NCBI GenBank assembly: GCA_026389845.1
Contig: JAPLHB010000108.1
Location: forward strand, 1 to 42,221
Direction of reading: 5' to 3'
Length of the DNA stretch: 42,221 bases
Origin: Chloroflexota bacterium
GTDB taxonomy: Bacteria > Chloroflexota > Anaerolineae > CG2-30-64-16
Position 1 is the first letter of the stretch; each line of letters opens with the position of its first letter. This document shows, one piece after another, positions 36,597-42,221 of this stretch. Under the pieces are notes generated by a model that saw nothing but the letters and a program-made list of their open reading frames with translations, was not told where the DNA came from and did not search any database. The translations under genes were made by a program, and so were the position numbers.

Positions 36597-36621
36597 AGTT
36601 ATTCCCGATAATCTCCACTTA

Positions 36622-37356
36622 TCACTTTTCGCACGATACGATGTGTGTTCCCCGTCCCGAATGATACTCGTACCGTTTTCCGGCTGCTTCCAATACGATG
36701 CGGTAGCCCGGCGTGATGACCTGGGCGTACATCCTGCCCGGCTTGGAACAGCCCAGGCTGGCGTCGGGCCACTCCACGGCCTCGGCCTGGATGACTTGGA
36801 TGCCGCTCTTGGCGATGCCCAGGCGCTGCGCCAGGTCGTCCAGCGCGGCGTTTTGCGCGTTGAACTCGGCCGGGCGGCTGCCGGCGAGGGGTTGGGAGTC
36901 ACGGCCGCCGGGGAACGCGGCCGGCGAGCAGGGCACGAGGCGCCGGCCGTCGGAGCGGTAGGTGTATTCCAGCCCGCCGGCACGCAGGATGATCTCGTCG
37001 CCGATGATGAGCCCCGGTTGTCCGACCCCATCGGTCGGTCCACAGCCCAGCGATCCGGTGGGCATTTCGGTTCTGTTCACGGAGATAAGCTCCACCCGCT
37101 CGGCCGGAACGTTCAGCCGGCCAGCCAGATCGAGCGCAGCTTGGGTTTCCACCTGCATGACCGCGCCCGGCGCCGGTGTCCCGGCGGGTGTTACCTGGCG
37201 TGATGGTGATGGCAGTGTCGTGACCTCCACAGGCGCGCGAGTGGCCGATGTGGTCGGGACGGGTTGGCCGGCCGGCACGGCTGTGCAACCGGCCAGGACG
37301 ACAGTCGCCACAACCCCGACAACCAACATGATGGTTTTCCTGTAATGCGTGTTCAT
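36622..37356 (-). CDS. Lipoprotein with two tandem copies of a small conserved domain
   Basis: 244 residues from ATG 37354-37356, which has a GGAGG site 9 bases upstream; a longer frame to 37461 lacks support. The lipobox LAGC (about 20-23) is followed by a Pro/Thr linker and two similar about 65-residue units: LNVPAERVELISVNRTEMP with SLGCGPTD, GLIIGDEIIL and LEYTYRSDGRRLVPC; then LGIAKSGIQVIQAEAVEWPD with SLGCSKPGRMYA, YRIVLEAAGKRYEYHS and VSC. Each unit keeps the same Cys pair (SLGC ... C), probably a disulfide. Predicted membrane-anchored surface protein; function unknown. Confidence 0.82.
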   Translation of the reverse strand: MNTHYRKTIMLVVGVVATVVLAGCTAVPAGQPVPTTSATRAPVEVTTLPSPSRQVTPAGTPAPGAVMQVETQAALDLAGRLNVPAERVELISVNRTEMPTGSLGCGPTDGVGQPGLIIGDEIILRAGGLEYTYRSDGRRLVPCSPAAFPGGRDSQPLAGSRPAEFNAQNAALDDLAQRLGIAKSGIQVIQAEAVEWPDASLGCSKPGRMYAQVITPGYRIVLEAAGKRYEYHSGRGTHIVSCEK

Positions 37357-37477
37357 TCGTCTGCCCTCCGTCACAGCAGTAATTTCCAAATGCCGTTTGT
37401 CCGCTATGCCTGTCAACGTAGACGCCGCAGTCGCCTTGTCGGTTCCCCCTGCCCCGCCCACAAGGGGCTAAGCTACG

Positions 37478-37568
37478 TACCACGCACCACGCACCACGCA
37501 CCACGCACCACGCACCACGCACCACGCACCACGCATCACGCACCACGTATCACGCACCACGTATCTCG
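37478..37568. repeat. Heptamer array E: 13 units of CACCACG type
   Basis: Thirteen contiguous 7-bp units (TACCACG, CACCACG x7, CATCACG, CACCACG, TATCACG, CACCACG, TATCTCG). It ends 2 bases from the yggT stop codon, on the downstream side of that gene. Direct only, no facing arm. Confidence 0.95.
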
Positions 37569-37570
37569 TC

Positions 37571-37852
37571 CTACCGCAGTCTCCACAACATGCTCATCAC
37601 CACCTGCTGCACGAAACCCACCAGGAGCAGGGCGATCATCGGTGAGAAGTCCAGCCCCCCCAGGGTCGGCAGCAGCCGGCGAATCGGTGCGAGCAGCGGC
37701 TCAGTCAAACGGTGGACGATCTTCAGAATATCGTAGACCCCGCCCGGCAGGTTTACGCGCATGACCATCAGCAGGCTGCCGATGACTTCGGCCAGGATCA
37801 AGAACTGGTAGATCTGGAACAACAGGCCGATCAGGTTGATCAGAGTGCTCAT
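37571..37852 (-). CDS. yggT: YggT family membrane protein
   Basis: 93 residues from ATG 37850-37852, overlapping the proC stop (ATGA). Two hydrophobic segments (about 5-27 and 68-88) flank the conserved VHRLTEPLLAPIRRLLP and DFSPMIALLLV. The family is a small integral membrane protein often beside proC, yggS and sepF, with suggested roles in osmotic or division-related membrane functions. Confidence 0.92.
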   Translation of the reverse strand: MSTLINLIGLLFQIYQFLILAEVIGSLLMVMRVNLPGGVYDILKIVHRLTEPLLAPIRRLLPTLGGLDFSPMIALLLVGFVQQVVMSMLWRLR

Positions 37853-38673
37853 TTTTCCGCCATTTCTCCCAATGCTTTGGAGCGTTGATAAGCGGCCCAC
37901 ACGGCCTTCGAGATGACCGTCCGCAGGCCGCCTTTTTCCAGTTGATACAGCGCCTCGGCCGAGGTGCCGCCGGGCGATGTGACCTGATTGCGCAACGCGG
38001 TCGGGTGCAGACCCGTGTCGCGTGCCATTACCACTGATCCCTCAATGGTTTGATAAACCAGCTCTTCTGCCACATGGCGGCTGAAGCCCATGTGCACGCC
38101 AGCGTCAATGAGTGCTTCCATGAAGAGGAAGACGTAGGCCGGGCCGGTGCCACTGAGGGCAGTCGCCATGTCCAAGTAGTTTTCCTCGGTTACGTACAAC
38201 TCTTTGCCCAACGCGCCCAGGATCGCCTGCGCCTGGCGGCGCATCGCCTCATTGACCGCCTCGGTGGCGGTCCACACGGTCATGCCGCGCCCGATCTGGC
38301 CTGGCGTGTTCGGCATCGAGCGGACGATGGCCTCGACCCCCAGCCCGCGCTGGATGACGCTGATGCGCATCCCCGCGACGATGCTGATGACCAGCGCATC
38401 CGCACTCACGTCGGCGCGGATTTCGGGGAGGATTTTGGGCAGCGTCTGCGGCTTGACACTCAGCACGATGATCTTTGCATCGCGGACGGCGACCTTATTG
38501 TCCCTGGTAGTTCGAATTGCGTAGCGGCCATGCACCTCTTGTGCACGTTCCTGCCGCGGTTCGCTGGCTGTGATTCGTTCTGGCTCGATGAGTTTCTGGT
38601 TCAAGATGCCCTTGATCATCGCCTCAGCCATGACGCCGCAGCCAATGAAAGAGAGTGTGGTATCAAGTAACAT
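37849..38673 (-). CDS. proC: Pyrroline-5-carboxylate reductase
   Basis: 274 residues. N-terminal Rossmann motif SFIGCGVMAEAMIKGIL (NAD(P)H binding), VLSVKPQTL, IVAGMRISVIQRGL, VRSMPNTPGQIGRGMT, the family signature DMATALSGTGPAYVFLFMEA and the C-terminal dimerisation domain with TSPGGTSAEALYQLE. It catalyses the last step of proline synthesis. GGAGC precedes ATG. A 230-base heptamer array separates it from yggS. Confidence 0.97.
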   Translation of the reverse strand: MLLDTTLSFIGCGVMAEAMIKGILNQKLIEPERITASEPRQERAQEVHGRYAIRTTRDNKVAVRDAKIIVLSVKPQTLPKILPEIRADVSADALVISIVAGMRISVIQRGLGVEAIVRSMPNTPGQIGRGMTVWTATEAVNEAMRRQAQAILGALGKELYVTEENYLDMATALSGTGPAYVFLFMEALIDAGVHMGFSRHVAEELVYQTIEGSVVMARDTGLHPTALRNQVTSPGGTSAEALYQLEKGGLRTVISKAVWAAYQRSKALGEMAEK

Positions 38674-38690
38674 GTGTGCTCCTTGTGTGA

Positions 38691-38923
38691 ATTGCGTATT
38701 GCGTGCTGCGTATTGCGTATTGCGTATTGCGTGCTGCGTATTGCGTATTGCGTATTGCGTATTGCGTGGTCCGTCAATTCGCGCATCTCATACCACGTAC
38801 CACGCACCACGCACCACGTACCACGTACCACGTACCACGCACCACGTACCACGTACCACGTACCACGCAGCACGCACCACGCACCACGTACCACGCACCA
38901 CGCACCACGCACTACGTTCGTTC
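38691..38923. repeat. Heptamer array F: two facing families, about 30 units
   Basis: 38691-38774 has twelve units of ATTGCGT type (with GCTGCGT and GGTCCGT variants). After CAATTCGCGCATCTCA, 38791-38923 has about nineteen units TACCACG/CACCACG. The right half runs into the yggS stop codon (38912-38914). The unit of the right half is that of array E. It has no stop codon in most frames, hence long but meaningless open frames on both strands. Confidence 0.94.
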
Positions 38924-39730
38924 CCCAAAAATCGCCCGTCCCACCCGCACCATCGTCGCCCCCTCTTCGATGGCGACCTCGAAGTCGTCGGTCATGCCCA
39001 TCGAGAGGTGACGCCAGTCCACGGCGGGGAAGCGGTGAGCCAGATCGTTGCGCAGGCGGCGCAGGGCCGCGAACACCGGGCGCACGTCCTCCGGGTCGGC
39101 CGCGATGGGAGCCACGGTCATCAGCCCCTCGATGCGCAGACCGGGCAGCGCCAGGATTGTCTCCACCAGCGCGGGCGCCCGCTCCGGCGTCACACCATCC
39201 TTGCTGGCCTCGCCGGAGACGTTTATTTCCAACAGGATCGGCAGGCTCTTCGCAGCAACATCAGAATATCCAATATCCACTACCGCTTTACTCAGCCGAC
39301 GGGCCAGCTTTTCGCTGTCCACCGAATGCACCCTCGCGGCCCACGGCAGCACGTCCTCGGCCTTGCGGCTTTGCACGTGGCCGATCATGTGCCACGTGGG
39401 CGGCTCACCCCCCCAGCCCCCCAAGATGGGGGGGTGAGCGGCTCCGCCCAAAGTTTGCACGGCGTCAGGTTTCCCCCCAGGTTGGGGGGGCAGGGGGGGC
39501 ACCGCAAGCAGCCTCGCCACCGCTGTGACCTTCGGCCCGGCCTCTTCCACCCGGTTCTCCCCGAAAACCCGCAGCCCGGCCGCATAGGCCGCGGCCACCG
39601 CCTCCGGCGGCTGCGTCTTGCTCACCGCCACCAGCGTCACCTCGCCCGGTGCGCGTCCCGCGCGGCCGGCCGCCGCGGCGATGCGCTCGTGGATGGCCGC
39701 AATGCGGGCAGATAGCTTAGGATCTTGCAT
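38912..39730 (-). CDS. yggS: PLP homeostasis protein (YggS/PLPBP family) with in-frame insertion
   Basis: 272 residues from ATG 39728-39730; family members are about 225-235. PLP-binding Lys in VTLVAVSKTQ, then FGENRVEEAGPKV, WHMIGHVQSRKA, VHSVDSEKLARRL, LLEINVSGEASKDG, LMTVAP and LSMGMTDDFEVAIEEGATMVRVG. Between LLAV and TWHMIGH are about 35 extra Pro/Gly-rich residues (PPLPPQPGGKPDAVQTLGG and onward) encoded by a G/C-run palindromic segment. The insert sits in a surface loop before a core strand, so the enzyme-like fold may survive. An in-frame start further upstream would translate heptamer array G and is unlikely. Confidence 0.93.
   Translation of the reverse strand: MQDPKLSARIAAIHERIAAAAGRAGRAPGEVTLVAVSKTQPPEAVAAAYAAGLRVFGENRVEEAGPKVTAVARLLAVPPLPPQPGGKPDAVQTLGGAAHPPILGGWGGEPPTWHMIGHVQSRKAEDVLPWAARVHSVDSEKLARRLSKAVVDIGYSDVAAKSLPILLEINVSGEASKDGVTPERAPALVETILALPGLRIEGLMTVAPIAADPEDVRPVFAALRRLRNDLAHRFPAVDWRHLSMGMTDDFEVAIEEGATMVRVGRAIFGERT
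39402..39502. repeat. C-run/G-run palindromic insertion within yggS
   Basis: Two hairpins, CCCCCCAAGATGGGGGG and CCCCCCAGGTTGGGGGG, linked by GAGCGGCTCCGCC (itself GCGG/CCGC). Encodes the Pro/Gly-rich extra segment of YggS in frame. Confidence 0.8.
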
Positions 39731-39744
39731 CGCTTCTTTCCTTT

Positions 39745-39803
39745 GACGAACGACCAACGACGAATGACGAAGGTAGTCTGCCGTCGTCCGTCCTTCGTCG
39801 TTC
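39745..39803. repeat. Heptamer array G
   Basis: Left units GACGAAC, GACCAAC, GACGAAT, GACGAAG; right units GTCGTCC, GTCCTTC, GTCGTTC, facing each other across GTAGTCTGCC. It begins 1 base after the pgeF stop codon and ends 15 bases before yggS. Confidence 0.88.
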
Positions 39804-39804
39804 G

Positions 39805-40590
39805 TCACTGGCGCATTCCCATTACCGCCCCAAAATGCCCCGTGCGTGGGCGCTCGGCCCGGTGCGAGTAGAACTCGTCGGTGCGACAGGCGGTGCAGAG
39901 GCCCGCAACCTCGACACGTCCCACACCGGCCTCAGCCAGCCAGCGTGCGTTGGCGGCCCACAGATCGAAGTGGCGGTGGCCGTGCGGCCGGGCGGGGAGC
40001 AGATCGTCGGCCCGGTCGAAGGCTGCCCGAACCGCGGCCACTACCTCGTCGCCCACCTCGTAGCAGCACGGGCCGATGCTGGGGCCGATCGCCGCGACCA
40101 AGTCGGCCGGGCGGCTGTCGAATTCGTGGGTCAGCGCAGTCACGGCGGCTCGCGTCGCACCCTGCACCGTGCCGCGCCACCCGCTGTGGATCAGCGCGAG
40201 CGCCCGGTGCGCCGGGTCGTAGATCAGCACCGGGGTGCAGTCGGCGTAGCGCAGCAGCAGCGGCACGCCCGGCTCGTCGGTGATGAGCACGTCGCAGTTC
40301 GGCTGGACGATGCCCCGATCAGCCGCGGCCACGCGGCGCACGTTGGCCGTGTGCCGCTGGTTGGGGCTGACCAGATGCTCGCGGCGGATGTCGAACGCCG
40401 CGGCCGTCCGCGCCAGATTCTCAGCCACGGCCGCGGGATCATCCCCCAGGCCCTTGCTCAGGTTCAGACTGGTGTACGGCCCGCTGCTCGCGCCTCCATG
40501 CCGCGTCGTGATCCCATGCACCAGCTCAGGAAACGCGTCCAGCGATGGGAAGGTGTAGTAGGCGACGCCGTTGGGTTGATGACGGATCAC
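39805..40590 (-). CDS. pgeF: Multicopper-oxidase-like purine nucleoside phosphorylase (YfiH/LACC1)
   Basis: 261 residues from GTG 40588-40590, preceded by GGGGG; a longer frame starting at 40650 would translate heptamer array H. Marks: HGITTRHGGASSGPY, SLNLSKGLGDD, NQRHTANV, the metal-binding RYADCTPVLIYD and IHSGWRGT, AIGPSIGPCCYEVG and AGLCTACRTDEFYSHR. The family cleaves purine nucleosides with phosphate and is involved in peptidoglycan editing in some bacteria. It lies in a pgeF-yggS-proC-yggT gene run, as in division-linked clusters elsewhere. Confidence 0.94.
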   Translation of the reverse strand: MIRHQPNGVAYYTFPSLDAFPELVHGITTRHGGASSGPYTSLNLSKGLGDDPAAVAENLARTAAAFDIRREHLVSPNQRHTANVRRVAAADRGIVQPNCDVLITDEPGVPLLLRYADCTPVLIYDPAHRALALIHSGWRGTVQGATRAAVTALTHEFDSRPADLVAAIGPSIGPCCYEVGDEVVAAVRAAFDRADDLLPARPHGHRHFDLWAANARWLAEAGVGRVEVAGLCTACRTDEFYSHRAERPRTGHFGAVMGMRQ

Positions 40591-40597
40591 GGCCCCC

Positions 40598-42091
40598 TCA
40601 GATTGTGGATTGCCGATTGCGGAGTGCGGAGTCTGGAATCGGATCGTCAATCCGCAATCCGCAATTCGAATTCCGCAAAGGTGTGCATACCCCGCACGTC
40701 TGGCAATCCACCGCGCCCGGCGGACAGCGATGCCCGGCGCGTTCGGCGTCGGCCAGGCGATCTTCGTAGCGCAGATAGGTTAGCTTGACGCCGGTGTCCA
40801 CGATTTCCCACGGCTGGAAGGCTGCGGGATCGCGCTCGCCCAGGAACTCCGCGGCCGACAGACCGTGACGAACCAGGCTGGCGTGAAACTCGCGGATCGC
40901 CGGCCGGCCGGCCAGATCGAGCAGAACGGGTGCCAGTCGGCGGTCGCCGCGCGACAGCACGGCCTGCACCTCGGCCCACTGCGGCGAGTCGGCATCCACC
41001 GCGACCTCGTGGCGGACCAGCGCTCGCTTGAGCATGGCCTGGCGCGCTTGCAGCGTCTTGGCCGGCGTCATCGCGGTCCACTGGAACGGTGTATGGCTCT
41101 TGGGCACGAACGGCGTGGCGTTGATCGCGACGTTGCGCCGAAAGATCGCCTTGGCCCGCAACGTCAGGTCAATGATGCCCTGGATGTCGTCGTCGCTTTC
41201 GGTCGGGTGGCCGATCATAAAATAGAGCTTGAGCTGCGCAAAGCTCAGCGTCTGCGCCAGCTCGACCGCGGCCAGCAGATCCGCCTCGGTCTGCGTCTTG
41301 CCGATCACCCGGCGCAGGCGCTCGCTGCCGGCTTCGGGCGCGAGGGTTAACGTCTGGCTGCCGCTGGCCCGCAGCGCCCGCACCAGCGGCACGCTGATCG
41401 GGTCGGTACGCATGGAGCTGGCGCTGATGCGCGCACCCATCGCGTGCAGCTCCGTCGCCAGCTCGTCAATGCGTGAGTGATCGGAGACGGCCGCCGAGAC
41501 CAGGCCGATGCCGGGCGGCCGCTCGCCCGTACGTCCGCCGTGCGCGAAGTCGGGCAGGGGGATCGCCAGCGCTTCCCGTGCCCACGCCAGGATGCGTTCG
41601 AGCGGTTGTTCGCGGGGCGGACGGTAGACATAACCGGCCAGGCAGAAGCGGCAGCCGCGGCCGCACCTGCGCGCGATCTCGATCAGGTGCATGTTGCCGA
41701 ACTCGGCATCGGGCGTGTAGAGGCACGAGACTGGCTCCAACTGGGCCGGGTTCTGCACCCACTGGCGTTCAATCTGGCGTCCGCTGGGCGCAGGCGCCAC
41801 CCGGCTCGGCACGTAGACCCCCGGCAGCGCGTCCAGCGCGTCCAGCAGCCGCTCCCGATCGTTGCCGATCTGCTCGCGCAGCGTCTCGATCAGCCGCGGC
41901 AGCAACTCCTCCGCTTCGCCGATGACGATGGCGTCGAAAAAGGGCGCCAACGGCTCCGGGTTCATCGTCAGCGCAGGGCCGCCCGCAATCAAGAGGGGGC
42001 GGCGGTCGCACGTGCCAGGCACTTCCGCAAGTGCCTGGCACGTCATCAGACCCGCGCGCTGCAACATCGCGGCGACGTTGAAATAATCCAT
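40598..42091 (-). CDS. B12-binding/radical SAM protein (TIGR03960-like), main part after amber codon
   Basis: 497 residues. Radical SAM cluster motif ARRCGRGCRFCLAG (Cx3Cx2C), AGGPALTMNPEPLAPFFD and VIGEAEELLPRLIE from the B12-like N-terminal domain, then SLTLAPEAGSER-type (TLTLAPEAGSERLRRVIGK), LKLYFMIGHPTESDDD and the C-terminal CQTCGVC. The frame is open upstream of 42091 too, apart from one TAG (42092-42094) where a Glu codon is usual (SF-stop-MDYFNV), so the gene is interrupted. Residues about 18-28 (CQALAEVPGTC) come from an inserted palindrome. The last 28 residues (RNSNCGLRIDD onward) translate heptamer array H, which also supplies the stop codon. Confidence 0.85.
   Translation of the reverse strand: MDYFNVAAMLQRAGLMTCQALAEVPGTCDRRPLLIAGGPALTMNPEPLAPFFDAIVIGEAEELLPRLIETLREQIGNDRERLLDALDALPGVYVPSRVAPAPSGRQIERQWVQNPAQLEPVSCLYTPDAEFGNMHLIEIARRCGRGCRFCLAGYVYRPPREQPLERILAWAREALAIPLPDFAHGGRTGERPPGIGLVSAAVSDHSRIDELATELHAMGARISASSMRTDPISVPLVRALRASGSQTLTLAPEAGSERLRRVIGKTQTEADLLAAVELAQTLSFAQLKLYFMIGHPTESDDDIQGIIDLTLRAKAIFRRNVAINATPFVPKSHTPFQWTAMTPAKTLQARQAMLKRALVRHEVAVDADSPQWAEVQAVLSRGDRRLAPVLLDLAGRPAIREFHASLVRHGLSAAEFLGERDPAAFQPWEIVDTGVKLTYLRYEDRLADAERAGHRCPPGAVDCQTCGVCTPLRNSNCGLRIDDPIPDSALRNRQSTI
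40601..40678. repeat. Heptamer array H
   Basis: Left units GATTGTG, GATTGCC, GATTGCG, GAGTGCG, GAGTCTG, GAATCGG; right units CAATCCG twice, CAATTCG, AATTCCG, facing across ATCGT. Same unit and layout as array B. It overlaps the radical SAM stop codon and extends its reading frame. Confidence 0.9.
42010..42043. repeat. CAGGCACTT-family palindrome inside the radical SAM gene
   Basis: Perfect 15-bp arms ACGTGCCAGGCACTT / AAGTGCCTGGCACGT with loop CCGC. Shares the core GCCAGGCACTT with 1364-1396 but has different, still complementary, outer bases. It encodes 11-12 extra residues in frame. Confidence 0.88.
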
Positions 42092-42221
42092 CTAGAACGA
42101 GACGGTGAACGCCCACACGTCGCACTCGGCCACCAGCATCTGCGATTCCAGCGTCACCAGCGGTTGATCGGCCGGCGCGGCGGGATCCCAGAAGACGCGC
42201 TCACACACCACGTCCGGCTCC
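42092..42221 (-). pseudogene. 5' part of the radical SAM gene, upstream of the in-frame amber codon
   Basis: Runs off the right edge. It reads EPDVVCERVFWDP, then LVTLESQMLVAECDVWAF and TVSF, followed by TAG, then MDYFNV in the same frame. This is the end of the B12-binding-like domain expected before the main part. A single G to T change of GAG would give this TAG. Confidence 0.75.

Noticed and set aside
36622..37461. Longer N-terminus for the lipoprotein
   Set aside because: ATG 37356 has a GGAGG site and directly precedes a proper lipobox signal peptide; the upstream extension has no signal and low-complexity start.
37478..38923. Regular repeats resembling a CRISPR array
   Set aside because: Unit length is 7 bp with no spacers, unit sequence drifts within an array, and no cas gene is nearby.
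38570..39715. Long plus-strand open frames across proC-yggS rich in THHAPRT-like repeats
   Set aside because: Produced by heptamer array F, which lacks stops in most frames, plus the antisense of yggS; not a gene.
39842..40283. Arg/Pro/Gly-rich open frames antisense to pgeF and the radical SAM gene
   Set aside because: Typical shadows in high-GC DNA; composition and lack of ribosome sites argue against genes.

Overview
The window is GC-rich and gene-dense, and reads like an uncultured Chloroflexota bacterium (Anaerolineae/Caldilineae-like). That placement is inferred from gene content and style, not from a marker gene: LiaS/NarL-type two-component systems, SH3b plus TolB-like secreted proteins, a DUF433/DUF5615 pair, large secreted S8 proteases, secreted proteins ending in a YxPLxxR motif, and a pgeF-yggS-proC-yggT run. 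No rRNA, tRNA or CRISPR array was seen.

Layout. 1-6735 (minus strand): a MacB-like efflux locus with one complete adaptor/ATPase/permease set and a second, damaged set (C-terminal permease remnant, ATPase cut short after the H-loop, adaptor running off the edge), separated by an SH3b/beta-propeller secreted protein. 7028-9461 (plus): the divergent histidine kinase/response regulator pair, probably its regulator, and a small SHOCT membrane protein. 9599-10386: a response-regulator remnant and a REP-associated tyrosine transposase (RAYT) with three matching palindromes, one inside its own reading frame. 10398-16909 (minus): a type I restriction-modification operon (hsdR, antitoxin, PIN-like toxin, hsdM, hsdS). 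17164-21761 (minus): a secreted beta-helix protein, comF, a 50-residue Flp-like pilin, a LuxR-type regulator and a DPM1-like glycosyltransferase. 21829-36234 (plus): a zinc-ribbon coiled-coil protein, then three very large secreted subtilases; the first two have consensus sigma-70 promoters. 36622-42221 (minus): a lipoprotein, yggT, proC, yggS, pgeF and a radical SAM protein interrupted by an in-frame amber codon.

The most unusual content is the density and behaviour of small repeats. At least five kinds occur: (1) tandem 7-bp arrays, often arranged head-to-head as hairpins, abutting stop codons; (2) 10-bp-period hairpins; (3) single palindromes with conserved cores and outer arms that differ between copies but stay complementary; (4) MITE-like elements with terminal inverted repeats, one with a clean 8-bp target duplication; (5) an about 130-230 bp family ending in GTCAnnCTnAGCGGGT. 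Five insertions lie in frame within four protein genes (RAYT, third subtilase twice, yggS, radical SAM). A 7-bp unit gives the same 7-residue peptide cycle in all three frames, so these arrays can enter coding sequence with little risk of a stop. This repeat-into-protein behaviour is the strongest candidate for undescribed biology here.
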